Shown piece by piece: positions 25,433 through 34,200 of a DNA stretch of 64,000 bases (its first letter is position 1; every line of letters begins with the position of its first letter). The notes under the pieces are model-generated. The model searched no databases and was not told where the DNA came from. It worked only from the letters and a program-made list of their open reading frames with translations. Where the stretch lies: NCBI GenBank assembly GCA_016187945.1, contig JACPIT010000001.1, positions 372,001 through 436,000 on the forward strand, given 5' to 3'. This DNA comes from Opitutia bacterium. Lineage in GTDB: Bacteria; Verrucomicrobiota; Verrucomicrobiia; Opitutales; Opitutaceae. Both the position numbers and the translations under genes were made by a program.

Positions 25433-25870
25433 TCACAGGCCCATCGATCCGCTCAGCGGCACCTGCACCGTTTCGAGCGCACTGCGCAACGCCCGGCGGT
25501 CCACGACGCCGACGATCTTCTTGTCGGCGCTGACGACCGGGATGCGATCGAGGCGTTTGTTGATCGAGTTCTCGCCGTTCATGATCTTGAGCAATTGCCA
25601 CAGCTCCGCGTCGTCGCGGATGCCGACGATCTTCGTCGTGGTGGCGAGTTCGCTCACTTTCTTCGGACGCGTCGCGTCGCTCGTGCCAAGCTTGATCATG
25701 TCGCAGGAAGTGATGACGCCGGCGAGTTTCCGGTCGGCCGACACGGCATAAACGGCGCCGTAGGGGCTGTTCTTGAGCGCGTCCACCGCCTCCTGCACCG
25801 GAGCATCGATGTTCACGGTGGGCACGTCGGCGGAGATGAACTTGGCGATGCCGCTCTGGAGAACGTTCAT
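25433..25870 (-). CDS. CBS-domain protein
   Basis: A 145-residue protein consisting of two CBS motifs. The first holds VNIDAPVQEAVDALKNSP, YAVSADRKLAGVITSCDMIK; the second ends DRIPVVSADKKIVGVVDRRA. CBS pairs bind adenosine nucleotides and usually tune another protein. No catalytic domain is attached. It is 30 bp downstream of the membrane protein gene at 25901 on the same strand, so it may regulate that protein; this is inference. Confidence 0.88.
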   Translation of the reverse strand: MNVLQSGIAKFISADVPTVNIDAPVQEAVDALKNSPYGAVYAVSADRKLAGVITSCDMIKLGTSDATRPKKVSELATTTKIVGIRDDAELWQLLKIMNGENSINKRLDRIPVVSADKKIVGVVDRRALRSALETVQVPLSGSMGL

Positions 25871-25900
25871 GGAGAAAAAGTGGGTCGAGGGTTGCGGGTG

Positions 25901-26440
25901 TCAAATGACGACTTCGGCCGAACTGGCCGACTTGCCGGCCGGCGACGGAATCGAGGCGGGAGACGCGTCGGTGAGTTTCGATCCGGAGACGAGATTCGCA
26001 CCGTCGCCCGACATGATGCGCGTGACCACCGAAGGCCAGGTGGCGCCGAGCACGAACGCCTGGATCGGCGCGAACGTCCCCGGCTGCGCCGCCTGGAAAA
26101 CCGCCGCGACGATTCCGCCCGACACGCAGAACAGCGCCACCAGCACCGCGCTATCCGTGCCGCCCCCGAAAAACCGCAGCGTCTTCTCCCGCGACTCCGG
26201 TCCGATGAAGCCGAGAAACACGCCGAGAAAGAACGTGAACGCCCCGAGCAGCCCGACAAAGGCGGCCTCCACGAGGATCAGCACGCTCTTCGGGTTGGTC
26301 GTGCCGATCTCGATCGCGAGCCGGCGCATGAGCGCCGATTCCTGAAAGAACAGCGTCACCGCGCGCGCGATGACATCCAACGAGAGCAGCGCGACGAGCG
26401 CCGCCAGCAACACCACGGACCAGGCAATCTGCTTCTTCAT
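25901..26440 (-). CDS. Membrane protein of unknown function
   Basis: A 179-residue protein with four likely membrane helices: one near the N-terminus (SVVLLAALVALLSLDVIA), one around ILVEAAFVGLLGAFTFFLG, one around AVLVALFCVSGGIVAAVFQA, and a weaker one at FAPIQAFVLGATWPS. The hydrophilic tail is rich in Ser, Ala and Pro. The family is not recognised. It appears to form a pair with the CBS protein. The ATG at 26440 is followed by a normal basic start, MKKQIAWS. Confidence 0.65.
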   Translation of the reverse strand: MKKQIAWSVVLLAALVALLSLDVIARAVTLFFQESALMRRLAIEIGTTNPKSVLILVEAAFVGLLGAFTFFLGVFLGFIGPESREKTLRFFGGGTDSAVLVALFCVSGGIVAAVFQAAQPGTFAPIQAFVLGATWPSVVTRIMSGDGANLVSGSKLTDASPASIPSPAGKSASSAEVVI

Positions 26441-26761
26441 CGACGGAATTCCTTTCGCAATGCCCGCCTTGGCTCCGGCGAGCGGCGGCAGCGTGCGGCG
26501 GTCGCGACTCGCGACGCAAACGGAAAAACGGCGCAGCGCCGACGCGCGCGCGCGACGATCCCTGCCCGGCTGCCGCCCGTAGGTTGCGGTTGTCAGACCG
26601 CTACGAGCGCGACGCAACGCGCTCAGCCGATTCTCCTCGACTGCGACGGGGCACGCGCGAAGCGGATCGCGTTGCGCGCCGATTGCACATTCATGTGCGC
26701 CTCGGCGCGGAGGCTTGGCAGCGAGTGCCGGGACTGTCACGGTCGCCACGCTTTCTTTCCT
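26441..26761. other. Divergent intergenic region with one GTAG REP unit
   Basis: The region separates the divergent membrane protein gene and the OPT transporter gene and must hold both promoters, which were not resolved. A REP unit lies at 26579-26604 (gtaggttgcggttgtcagac, ending in ctac). Confidence 0.55.
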
Positions 26762-28603
26762 ATGTCCGACCCGACGCCCGTTGCCGTCCCCCGCCCCGCC
26801 CCGCAAGATTCGCCCCGCGAAGCCGAGTGGCTGACAAAAATCTACCAGCCCCACGCCACGAATCTCACCGTGCGCGCCGCCCTGATCGGCATGGTCATCG
26901 GCGCCGCGATGAGCCTCTCGAATCTCTACGTCTTCTTCAAAACCGGCTGGAGCATGGGCGTGACACTGACGGCGTGCATCCTGGCGTTCAGCGCGTTTCA
27001 GCTTCTGCAAGCCGCGCGGCTCGTGCGGCGGCCGCTCGGCGTCCTCGAGAACAACGCTCTCACCACGGTCGCCTCCGGCGCCGGCTACATGACTGGCGGC
27101 GGCAACATGGCGGCGTTCGGCGCGCTGCTGATGGTGACGACCGTGCGGCCCGACCCGCTCTCGATGATCGCGTGGTTCGCGCTCATCGCCGCACTCGGGG
27201 TGTTCGCGGCGATTCCGATCAAGCGCCAGCTCATCAACCAGGAAGGCCTCGCGTTTCCAACCGGCACGGCGACAGCCGAGACGATCTCGTCGATCCACGA
27301 AGCCGCCTCCGGCGCCGGCGCGAGCAAGGCCAAGTGGCTCGCCTGGTCGGCCGTTTTCGCCGGAGTGCTCACCTGGTTCCGCGACGCGTGGCACTGGATT
27401 CCCGTCACGATCCCGCTGCCGTTCCAACTCGCCGGCCAGAAACTCGCCGCCTGGACGCTCTCGTTCAAAGCCGAGGTCGTGCTCATCGGCGGCGGCGCGC
27501 TCATGAGTTTCAAGACCGGCTGGTCGCTCCTCCTCGGCGGCTTGCTCACCTACGGCGTGCTCGCGCCTTCGCTCGTCGAGCGCGGCATCGTCACCACGGT
27601 TTCCTACAAAGCGATCGTCGCGTGGACGCTCTGGCCGGGCGCCGCGATTCTCGTCGCCTCGGGGCTGACGTCGTTCGCGATCGACTACAAGAGCATCGCC
27701 CGCTCATTCACCGGTCTCACCCGGATTTTCGGTGGCGGCGGCAGCCGCAAATCCGACGAAGGCATTGCCACGCTCGAATGCCCCGACTGGTGGTTTCCCA
27801 CCGGCTTCGCGGTGCTATCGCCGTTCGTGGTGCTTCTCATGGTGTGGCTGTTTCAGATTCCGCTCTGGGCCGCGATCGTCGCCGTGCCGCTGGCGATCGT
27901 CATGGGTTTCGTCGCCGCGCGCGTGACCGGCGAGACCGACGTCACTCCGACGAAGGCGCTCGGCCCCGTCACGCAGATGCTGTTCGGCGCGATGACGCCC
28001 GGAAATCTTTCCGGCAACATCATGTCGGCGAACGTCACCGGCGGCATCGGCCTGCATGCCGCGGATCTGCTCACAACGTTGAAAACCGGCTGGTTGCTCG
28101 GCGCGAAACCGCGGCACCAATTCTACGCGCAGCTCTTCGGCGTCGTCGCAGGCGCGATCGTGATCGTGCCGGCGTTCAACTACATCATCCCCGACGCGAG
28201 CCTGCTCGGCGGCGAAGCCTGGCCCGCGCCGTCGTGCGTCGTGTGGGCCGGCGTGTCGAAAGCGTTCGCCGGAGGCATCGCCGCGCTGCATCCGACCTCG
28301 CGGACCGCCATCGCCGTCGGTCTCGCGCTCGGCGTCGCGCTGGCGCTGCTCGAGCGTTTTGCACCGAAACGCCTGCGCGCCTACGTCCCTTCCGCGTCCG
28401 GCCTCGGGATCTCGATGGTCGTGCCCGGCAGCAATTGCATCGCGATGTTCATCGGCGCGGCGATTGCGGAACTGTTGCGGCGCGTCGCGCCGAAGTTCGC
28501 CGAGAAAACCGTCGTGCCGGTCGCATCGGGCTTCATCGCCGGCGAAAGCCTCGTCGGCATCCTCATCGCGATCCTGATCGTCCGCGGCGTGCTCGCGCCC
28601 TGA
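26762..28603 (+). CDS. OPT-family oligopeptide or metal-chelate transporter
   Basis: A 613-residue inner-membrane protein with about 14-16 helices, of the OPT superfamily. Recognisable blocks are TVRAALIGMVIGAAMSLSN, FPTGTATAETISSIHEAA, GNLSGNIMSANVTGGIGLHA and the final SGFIAGESLVGILIAIL. OPT proteins import peptides or iron-siderophore-type chelates; bacterial homologues are poorly characterised. It stands alone, divergent from the CBS-membrane protein pair. The ATG at 26762 starts a short Pro-rich cytoplasmic N-terminus ahead of the first helix. Confidence 0.93.
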   Translation: MSDPTPVAVPRPAPQDSPREAEWLTKIYQPHATNLTVRAALIGMVIGAAMSLSNLYVFFKTGWSMGVTLTACILAFSAFQLLQAARLVRRPLGVLENNALTTVASGAGYMTGGGNMAAFGALLMVTTVRPDPLSMIAWFALIAALGVFAAIPIKRQLINQEGLAFPTGTATAETISSIHEAASGAGASKAKWLAWSAVFAGVLTWFRDAWHWIPVTIPLPFQLAGQKLAAWTLSFKAEVVLIGGGALMSFKTGWSLLLGGLLTYGVLAPSLVERGIVTTVSYKAIVAWTLWPGAAILVASGLTSFAIDYKSIARSFTGLTRIFGGGGSRKSDEGIATLECPDWWFPTGFAVLSPFVVLLMVWLFQIPLWAAIVAVPLAIVMGFVAARVTGETDVTPTKALGPVTQMLFGAMTPGNLSGNIMSANVTGGIGLHAADLLTTLKTGWLLGAKPRHQFYAQLFGVVAGAIVIVPAFNYIIPDASLLGGEAWPAPSCVVWAGVSKAFAGGIAALHPTSRTAIAVGLALGVALALLERFAPKRLRAYVPSASGLGISMVVPGSNCIAMFIGAAIAELLRRVAPKFAEKTVVPVASGFIAGESLVGILIAILIVRGVLAP

Positions 28604-28664
28604 CGCGCACCGCATCGCGCCGATCCGACGCGGCGGCGCCCGGGATCGCTCGAACGCTCTCGCG

Positions 28665-28684
28665 CCGTAACGGCCCCGTTACGG
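28665..28684. promoter_or_regulatory. Perfect inverted repeat upstream of the autotransporter gene
   Basis: CCGTAACGG-CC-CCGTTACGG forms two exact 9-bp arms. It ends 58 bp before the ATG at 28743, so it may be an operator or stem-loop in the leader. The half-site CCGTAACGG also occurs at 53901-53909, just upstream of the large sensor kinase gene. Confidence 0.4.
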
Positions 28685-28742
28685 TTGGGCCGTGGTGCGA
28701 CTGGAAGCGCGGGTTACGCTGGTCGCGAACCATCCACAAACC

Positions 28743-30302
28743 ATGCGATTCCCACGACATCCGTTCACGCCGTCCCACGAAGGATCCCGCGCGCACCGCC
28801 GCACGCTCTCCACTCTGACGCTCGGCGCGTTCCTGCTCCTCGGCGCCGAAGCGCAGGCCGGCACGCTCTACCTCTCCCGTCTCAGCGCGGCCGAGGAAAA
28901 TCCGCCCACCGCCTCCACCGCCACCGGCCTCGGCGTGCTCGTGCTCAACGACGCGGAAAACCAGAGCACCGTCACCGCCACGCACACGCTCGGCGCCACC
29001 GCCACCGCCGGCCACATCCATCGTGCCGCCGTCGGCGTGAACGGCGCGGTCATTTTCCCGTTCCCCTCTCCCGCGAGTCCGGTCGGCCCGCTGACGTGGA
29101 ACATGTCGACCAGCGCCGTCGACAGTCTGAAGGCCGGCGAGCTCTACATGAATTTCCACACCGCGGTGAATCCCGGCGGCGCGATTCGCGGGCAACTCCG
29201 CCGCGCCCTGCTCGCTCCCGCGGCGGTCAACCCCGCGCAAACACGCCTGGCCAACGCCCTCGACATCTCCGCGGGCTACGACGCCGATCTCGACGCCGTC
29301 CTCATCCAGACCAACCTCGCCGACACCGCGACGCAGTCCCAAGCGCTGCGCGAGTTCGGCACGAGCACGATCTACTCCGCCGGACGCCAGCAGATCGACG
29401 CGATGACCGGCGCCGAGACCGGCCTGTTCGCCTACGCGCAAGACGCGCGTCTGCGTCCGCCCGCCAACACCGATCGGCTCAACACCTTCGTGCGCCTCGG
29501 CAGCGAGTTCGGCCGACGCTCCGCGACCGACAACCAGGCCGGCGCGACCATCTCCCGTCCGTTTGTCTTCGCCGGCGTCGACCGCTGGCTTTCTTCGGGC
29601 GCGCACGGTGGCTTCGCCATCGGCTACTCGGACGGTCGCGATTCGTTTGAAAACGGACTCGGCCACACGAACGCGAAAACGACCTCGCTGCACGCGTTCG
29701 CCTCAGCGGCACTCGGTGGCCTCGCGCTCGACGCCGTCGCGGGCTACGGTTGGACAGCGCTCGACCAAACGCGCAATCTCGGCTCGCTCGGGCGCGCCGC
29801 CAGCGCGTCGCCCGACGGCTCCGTCTGGGCTGTCGCCCTGAAGGCCTCGAGAACCGTCGCGCTCGCCAACCACAACACCCTTGTCCCCTACGCGCTGCTC
29901 GACGTGCAAAAAGCCACGGTCGACGCCTACTCCGAAACCGGCGCCGGCGCGGCGGGCCTGGTCGTTTCTCAACGCGACACCTGGAGCTCCGCGTTCGAAG
30001 GCGGAGCGGCGCTGGTCGTGCCGATCAAAACCGATGCCGGCCACTGGACCTTTCGCGCACAAGCCGGCTGGCGCTACCTGCTCGAGGACGGCGCCGCCCG
30101 CTTCGGAACGCGCCTGGCGGGCTCGCCCATCGCCTTCAGCACCGAGATCGACGGCCCCGGCCGCAGCTCCGCGCATGTCGAGACCGGCATCGACGGTCAG
30201 TTATCCGACTCCGTGCGACTCTCGTTCGGCTATCGTGGCGACCTCGGCGCCAGCGCTCAGACTGTGCACGCCATCGAAGCGCGTCTCGCCATGCAGTGGT
30301 GA
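28743..30302 (+). CDS. CHRD domain-autotransporter barrel protein
   Basis: A 519-residue outer-membrane protein. A signal peptide (about residues 1-38, ending GAEAQA) is followed by a CHRD domain (about 40-150: LYLSRLSAAEENPP, TAGHIHRAAVGVNG, FHTAVNPGGAIRGQL). A linker precedes a 280-residue autotransporter-type beta barrel ending in aromatic Trp (ARLAMQW). CHRD domains are named after chordin and occur in secreted bacterial proteins of unknown function; joining one to a barrel should place it at the cell surface. The ATG at 28743 is chosen because it starts a normal signal peptide; an upstream ATG at 28692 is not needed. Confidence 0.85.
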   Translation: MRFPRHPFTPSHEGSRAHRRTLSTLTLGAFLLLGAEAQAGTLYLSRLSAAEENPPTASTATGLGVLVLNDAENQSTVTATHTLGATATAGHIHRAAVGVNGAVIFPFPSPASPVGPLTWNMSTSAVDSLKAGELYMNFHTAVNPGGAIRGQLRRALLAPAAVNPAQTRLANALDISAGYDADLDAVLIQTNLADTATQSQALREFGTSTIYSAGRQQIDAMTGAETGLFAYAQDARLRPPANTDRLNTFVRLGSEFGRRSATDNQAGATISRPFVFAGVDRWLSSGAHGGFAIGYSDGRDSFENGLGHTNAKTTSLHAFASAALGGLALDAVAGYGWTALDQTRNLGSLGRAASASPDGSVWAVALKASRTVALANHNTLVPYALLDVQKATVDAYSETGAGAAGLVVSQRDTWSSAFEGGAALVVPIKTDAGHWTFRAQAGWRYLLEDGAARFGTRLAGSPIAFSTEIDGPGRSSAHVETGIDGQLSDSVRLSFGYRGDLGASAQTVHAIEARLAMQW

Positions 30303-30326
30303 GAGCGGGCGTTGTCCCGTCGTCCC

Positions 30327-30355
30327 GTAGCAGCCGTCGTCAGTCGGCTGCTGCG
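30327..30355. repeat. GTAG-headed REP element between convergent genes
   Basis: gtagcagccgtcgtcagtcg followed by gctgctgcg forms a hairpin with a GTAG head, 25 bp after the autotransporter stop and 43 bp before the convergent stop of pssA. It may help end transcription on either side, although no T-run follows. Confidence 0.65.
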
Positions 30356-30397
30356 AGACTGAGTCGGCGCGATGCCGGCGCGACCCCGAAACCGCAC

Positions 30398-31030
30398 TCA
30401 GAATTTCGGCACACGGATCGTGCTGATCATCGCGCTGCCGCTGAGGGCGAAGAGAATCGCCAGCGGATGCAGCACGAGGCCGCCGAGCGTCCAGTGGCCG
30501 AGCCACCTGTCGTCCGAAAGCCGACCGGTCGCATGCAGCACGGCCAGGAACAGCACGAGAAACACACTCGTCGGAATCGGGGTGCCTTCGAAATACTTCA
30601 CCTTTCCCGACTCGTCCGCCAGCGCCGCCGCGGTGGCGTTGAAGCGCGCCAGACGGCTGATGCCGCACGCGACGAAATAAAGCAGGATCGCCACATCGAG
30701 CGCGCCGCGCATCCCGGCCGCGAACGCGATCGCCGCCGGCGCGAGACCGAACGAAATCACGTCCGCCAGCGAGTCGAGATCCGCACCGAGAAACGACGAC
30801 TTGCGGCGCCACCGCGCCACGCGTCCGTCGGCGAAATCGAGCACGAGCGCCACCGGCAGCAGCGCCATCGCGAGCACCAGCCAGCGCGGCTCGTGCGTCA
30901 CGAGGTGCTGCATCGCCGCCAACACCGAGCCGCTGCCGCAGGCGCCGTTGCCGAGCGTGAGAAAATCCGCCGCGACGAACGAGCGGATCAGCGAGAAGGG
31001 TTTGGGACGCTCGGAATTTTCGGTGGACAT
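30398..31030 (-). CDS. pssA: CDP-diacylglycerol-serine O-phosphatidyltransferase
   Basis: A 210-residue inner-membrane enzyme of phosphatidylethanolamine synthesis. The CDP-alcohol phosphotransferase motif is complete: DFADGRVARWRRKSSFLG, then ADLDSLAD, that is D-x2-DG-x2-AR-x8-G-x3-D-x3-D. The opening FLTLGNGACGSGS and the RFNATAAA region are those of PssA proteins. About seven hydrophobic stretches follow. The ATG at 31030 removes a non-conserved upstream open frame. It produces phosphatidylserine, and lies in the same window as a cardiolipin synthase. Confidence 0.93.
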   Translation of the reverse strand: MSTENSERPKPFSLIRSFVAADFLTLGNGACGSGSVLAAMQHLVTHEPRWLVLAMALLPVALVLDFADGRVARWRRKSSFLGADLDSLADVISFGLAPAAIAFAAGMRGALDVAILLYFVACGISRLARFNATAAALADESGKVKYFEGTPIPTSVFLVLFLAVLHATGRLSDDRWLGHWTLGGLVLHPLAILFALSGSAMISTIRVPKF

Positions 31031-31264
31031 GACGCTGAGTCTAGCCGCGTCCCGGCGCGCGACGCAGCTCGAAATTTGAGCGCCAGGCTCATGGTGCGAG
31101 GAGCTTCGCACCCTGACGCTTCGATCAGGCAATGTCGCGGCGAACAGCGTTCTCGGTCCGACGCGCGAGACAGCGCGCGGGAAGAAAGCCGCGGCCGCGT
31201 CCGGCACACACAAGAAACTGCACCCACTCAGGCGCAGCGTTTCGGACGCGGCCGCGACAAATCC

Positions 31265-31846
31265 TCAGTGCCCGCCGCCATGCTGCGCGCCGGGCCCGGC
31301 GTGGATTCCCTCGGCAAATTCCTCGAGCATCTTCGTGTTGAAGTGCGGGATGTCGCCCGGCTGTCGGCTCGTCACCAGGCCGTTGTCGACGACCACCGGC
31401 TCGTCGACCCACTCCGCGCCGGCGTTGATCAGGTCCGTCTTGATCGACTTGAACGACGTCACGCGCCGGCCGCGCACGACGCCGGCCTCGGCAAGCATCC
31501 ACGGTCCGTGGCAGATCGCCGCGACTGGTTTGCCGGCATCGAAAAACGCGCGGACGAAATCCACCGCACGCGGGATCGTGCGCAGCGTGTCGGGATTCAT
31601 CACCCCGCCGGGCAGCAGCAGCGCATCGAAGTCGCCGGCGCGCGCCTCGTTGAGCGGCACGTCGACATCGACAGGCGAGCCGTAGTCGTCGCCCGTCCAG
31701 CTTTGGACGAGGTCGTGGCAGGGTGAGACGACGACGGTCTCCGCGCCGGCCGCAGCGAGCGCGGCGCGCGGACGTGAGAGTTCGGTTTCTTCAAAGCCAT
31801 CGGCAACGAGGATGGCGACTTTCTTGCCATGGAGATCGAAGGTCAT
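31265..31846 (-). CDS. DJ-1/PfpI-family protein (YhbO/PfpI type)
   Basis: A 193-residue DJ-1/PfpI-superfamily protein. It has VAILVADGFEETELSRPRAA, the glutamate of the DGFEETEL motif, and the nucleophile Cys in AAICHGPWMLAEAG followed by His. The tail is unusually rich in Gly and His (ends GAQHGGGH), which might bind metal. Members act as proteases, deglycases or stress chaperones; the exact activity is debated for the family. It lies between pssA and a nitroreductase gene, all on the minus strand, with 36 bp to the nitroreductase. Confidence 0.92.
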   Translation of the reverse strand: MTFDLHGKKVAILVADGFEETELSRPRAALAAAGAETVVVSPCHDLVQSWTGDDYGSPVDVDVPLNEARAGDFDALLLPGGVMNPDTLRTIPRAVDFVRAFFDAGKPVAAICHGPWMLAEAGVVRGRRVTSFKSIKTDLINAGAEWVDEPVVVDNGLVTSRQPGDIPHFNTKMLEEFAEGIHAGPGAQHGGGH

Positions 31847-31882
31847 GTGAAATTGAGTTGAAGTGGAGGTTGAAGCGGGCGT

Positions 31883-32557
31883 TCACGCCGGCCACGGCGT
31901 CGAGAGATTTTCGGAAAACGCGATGCGCTCGACCGGAAAACGTCCGGGGAAAACGGCATCCGGCTCGCGCGCGCGGCCGATGGCAAGCAGTGCGACGACT
32001 TCCGTGTCGGCGGGCAGATTGAATGCTTTCCGCACCGCGCCGGCGTCGAAGCCCTCCATCGGCGCCGTGTCCCAGCCGTGCGCTTCGGCGGCGAGCATCA
32101 GAAACGTAAACGCGATCATCGTGTGACGATTCAGCCAGATCGCAGGCGGCTCGAACGTGTCGACGAAAGCCGCGCACCCCTGCTTGGATTTTTCGATGCC
32201 CTCCGCCGGCAGGGAGCCGCGGCGCACGCGTTCCGCGAAAACCTCGTCGAGCCGTTCGCGCCAGCCGTTGCGCGGTGCGAGAGCGATGACGACGACGGGG
32301 GCCTCGGTGATTTTCTCCTGATCGAAAGCGGCCGCGCGGAGCCGGCGGCGATTCGCGGCATCGCGCACGACGAGGAAGCGCCAGGGTTGAAGATTGTAGC
32401 CGGACGGCGCGAGCGAGGCATCGTGGAGGATTTCCGTGATCGCCTCTTCCGGCACCGGCTCGTCGGTGAAGTGCCGCGTAGCGCGCCGCTCGCCGATGAT
32501 GGTGTGGAACGGCCGGGTGTGGGCGTCGACGGCGTGAGATGAAGATGCGTGATTCAC
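31883..32557 (-). CDS. Nitroreductase-family FMN protein
   Basis: A 224-residue nitroreductase. The FMN-binding pattern RRATRHFTDEPVPEEAITEI, the LAPSGYNLQPWRFLVVRD block and the C-terminal ADTEVVALLAIGRARE are diagnostic. Such enzymes reduce nitro groups, quinones or flavins with NAD(P)H in the cytoplasm. The most likely start is a GTG at 32557, since no ATG is in frame in the right place. It is upstream of the DJ-1/PfpI gene and probably cotranscribed with it. Confidence 0.9.
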   Translation of the reverse strand: MNHASSSHAVDAHTRPFHTIIGERRATRHFTDEPVPEEAITEILHDASLAPSGYNLQPWRFLVVRDAANRRRLRAAAFDQEKITEAPVVVIALAPRNGWRERLDEVFAERVRRGSLPAEGIEKSKQGCAAFVDTFEPPAIWLNRHTMIAFTFLMLAAEAHGWDTAPMEGFDAGAVRKAFNLPADTEVVALLAIGRAREPDAVFPGRFPVERIAFSENLSTPWPA

Positions 32558-33130
32558 ACGCCTACTTTGCCCGAACGGCACAGGAATGAAATCGGGGCGC
32601 GCTCCCCGCGCCGCGTGGGGCGAATTGCGGGGAGCGCAGCGTGCGGACGAATTGCCGCCCGCTCGATGGCAACGGAGCACGCGCGCCGCGGAGGGGAGTT
32701 CTTGTTTTTTCAGCGGAGCACGCGGATCACGCGAACGCACGCCTCCGAGCAATCCGTGTCTTTTATCCGTCTCATCCGTGGAAAAGAAAACCTCCGCGCG
32801 TGGCGAAGGTCGCCGGATGGATGACGTTTGCGCCGGGCCGCGAATGTCCCGCCCATAAACTTAGAAAGCGCAGTTGAACCACTGATTTTCACTGATGAGC
32901 ACTCAGCGAAGCAGACTTGCATCGCCGCGATCGCCCACGGACAGGTGGGCCACCTCACGCCGCGCTTTTCGGCCTTCTCATCATCAGTGCGCCTGAGTGT
33001 TCATCAGTGGTTAATCTTCTGCGGAATTTGGGATAAAAAGTCGCGCGGCTCCTCCTGCAGGCCCGTTCCGGTTTCGTGCCGGAGAGACCAACAGGAGGAG
33101 CCGCGGATCATCGGGGATGAACCCTTGAGC
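32558..33130. other. Noncoding region with inverted repeats
   Basis: No gene is supported in this 573-bp stretch. An inverted repeat has arms at 32877-32906 (aaccactgat ... cactcag) and 32993-33012 (ctgagtgttcatcagtggtt). A GC-rich hairpin lies at 33045-33105. The segment at 32745-32800 has loose atccgt repeats. The repeat content continues past 33130. Confidence 0.6.
33034..33105 (-). terminator. Rho-independent terminator on the minus strand
   Basis: The 14-bp arms CGCGGCTCCTCCTG and CAGGAGGAGCCGCG (33045-33058 and 33092-33105) enclose a smaller TCCGG/CCGGA stem. Read on the minus strand, the hairpin is followed by CGACTTTTTATC, which makes it terminator-like. It lies 26 bp after the stop of the possible small gene at 33131-33346. 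Confidence 0.6.
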
Positions 33131-33346
33131 TTAGCCTCGCCCCGAAAGGCGAGGAGCACCCGATGAAAAGGCTTCGAGCAAAACTTCGACCGCCGGCGAC
33201 GGCGCAGGCCCCGGTGCGGCGGGCGGCGCAGGCGGCGGGCGGGCTGCACGCGGACCGGATCCAAGTGCCAGCGCGCCGAGGTAACGCAGTCCGTCGCGAC
33301 CGAGTTTATCGAAAAGAGAAACCGATGTGTGGGAAAGAGGCTTCAT
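33131..33346 (-). CDS. Possible small protein with a Pro/Ala-rich tail
   Basis: A 71-codon minus-strand frame starting MKPLSHTSVSLFDKLGRDGL and containing a tail rich in Pro and Ala followed by VEVLLEAFSSGAPRLSGRG. It is followed by a terminator-like hairpin, which supports transcription in this direction. No family or ribosome binding site is seen. A plus-strand frame (33163-33360) preceded by GAGGAG is also possible, but its product is Arg-rich and less protein-like. The hairpin at 33135-33154 (CCTCGCC/GGCGAGG) overlaps its 3' end. Confidence 0.35.
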   Translation of the reverse strand: MKPLSHTSVSLFDKLGRDGLRYLGALALGSGPRAARPPPAPPAAPGPAPSPAVEVLLEAFSSGAPRLSGRG

Positions 33347-33634
33347 CGACGGCAGAATAGTTTCGCGGCAGCGGGCGCGGAATCGGGAGAAACTTCCCGC
33401 CGCAGATCGGGGCGTCACCCGGGAAATTGTAGGCCGCCGCTCCGCAGGGAGCTGGAAGCTCGACCTGCGGAGCGGCGACCACGACCGCGATGTCATTCGA
33501 TTCGCGAACGTTTGTGCGGAAACGTTCGCGAGCGCGAATGGACGTGGCCCGTCGGAACGGTGATGCGCCCCAGCGCCACCGCCCGACTTGCGGTCGAAGT
33601 GTTTCGCGCGCCTCGCGGCGCGCGGGAAAAGAAC
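33347..33634. repeat. Hairpin-rich noncoding segment with a GTAG unit and a 28-bp palindrome
   Basis: A GTAG-headed hairpin at about 33429-33479 has arms CGCCGCTCCGCAGG and CCTGCGGAGCGGCG with an inner GAGCT/AGCTC stem. A second hairpin lies at about 33506-33533 with perfect 11-nt arms, CGCGAACGTTT and AAACGTTCGCG, around a 6-nt loop. The second has no T-run and could be an operator instead of a terminator. No gene is supported. Confidence 0.6.
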
Positions 33635-34051
33635 TCAACTCTCCTCGCGACGGCGTTCCGGATGACGGCCGCGATCGGCGCGCTCGGGCCGCTCGGGCGA
33701 CTCCGGGTTGCCGGACTGCGGCTCGTGGGTGGCGCTGTTACCGCGCATCTCGGCTTGGCCGCCATCGGCGGGGCGCTCGGGATGCTCGGGATCCTGCGGC
33801 GGGTTCCAACGCGAGCCGCCTTGGTCGTGCGTGCGCGGCATCGTGTCGCTGCGGTTCGCGCCGCTCGCTTCCGCGGTGGGCGAGCCGACGCGGTGGGCGG
33901 GCTGGCCGCCGAGTTCGCCCTGGGACTCGGCCCATTCGGCGTCGGATGGCTGGCTGCGTTGTCCGGTGCGGGCGCTCTTCTGCGTGAGCTGATCCTGCGG
34001 CCGGCGGCGCGTGCCGGTAGTCGGTGCGCGGGTCTTGCGTTGGGCTGACAT
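33635..34051 (-). CDS. Small hydrophilic, probably disordered protein
   Basis: A 138-residue protein with almost no hydrophobic residues, rich in Arg, Pro, Gln, Ser and Glu (for example PTTGTRRRPQDQLTQKSART). The ATG is preceded by AAAGGA at good spacing, which supports translation. No family is recognised. Similar low-complexity hydrophilic proteins (another lies at 48008) are common among stress-induced genes, and this cluster holds many such genes. Confidence 0.6.
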   Translation of the reverse strand: MSAQRKTRAPTTGTRRRPQDQLTQKSARTGQRSQPSDAEWAESQGELGGQPAHRVGSPTAEASGANRSDTMPRTHDQGGSRWNPPQDPEHPERPADGGQAEMRGNSATHEPQSGNPESPERPERADRGRHPERRREES

Positions 34052-34200
34052 GGCGGTCCTTTCGTTGGAGCGTTTCGAGTGACGCTTCCACCGTAGCCGG
34101 CGCCGCGCGCCGGGGGTATCGGCGGAGCGGCGCGACGGACCGCCGGATTTTTCCGCAGTCGCGGGGAGGAATCGAAGAAGTCAAAGAACGGGAAACAGGC

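Noticed and set aside
33045-33533. Integron attC sites or CRISPR repeats in the hairpin-rich segment
   Set aside because: The hairpins differ from each other, are not regularly spaced, and no integrase or cas gene is present.
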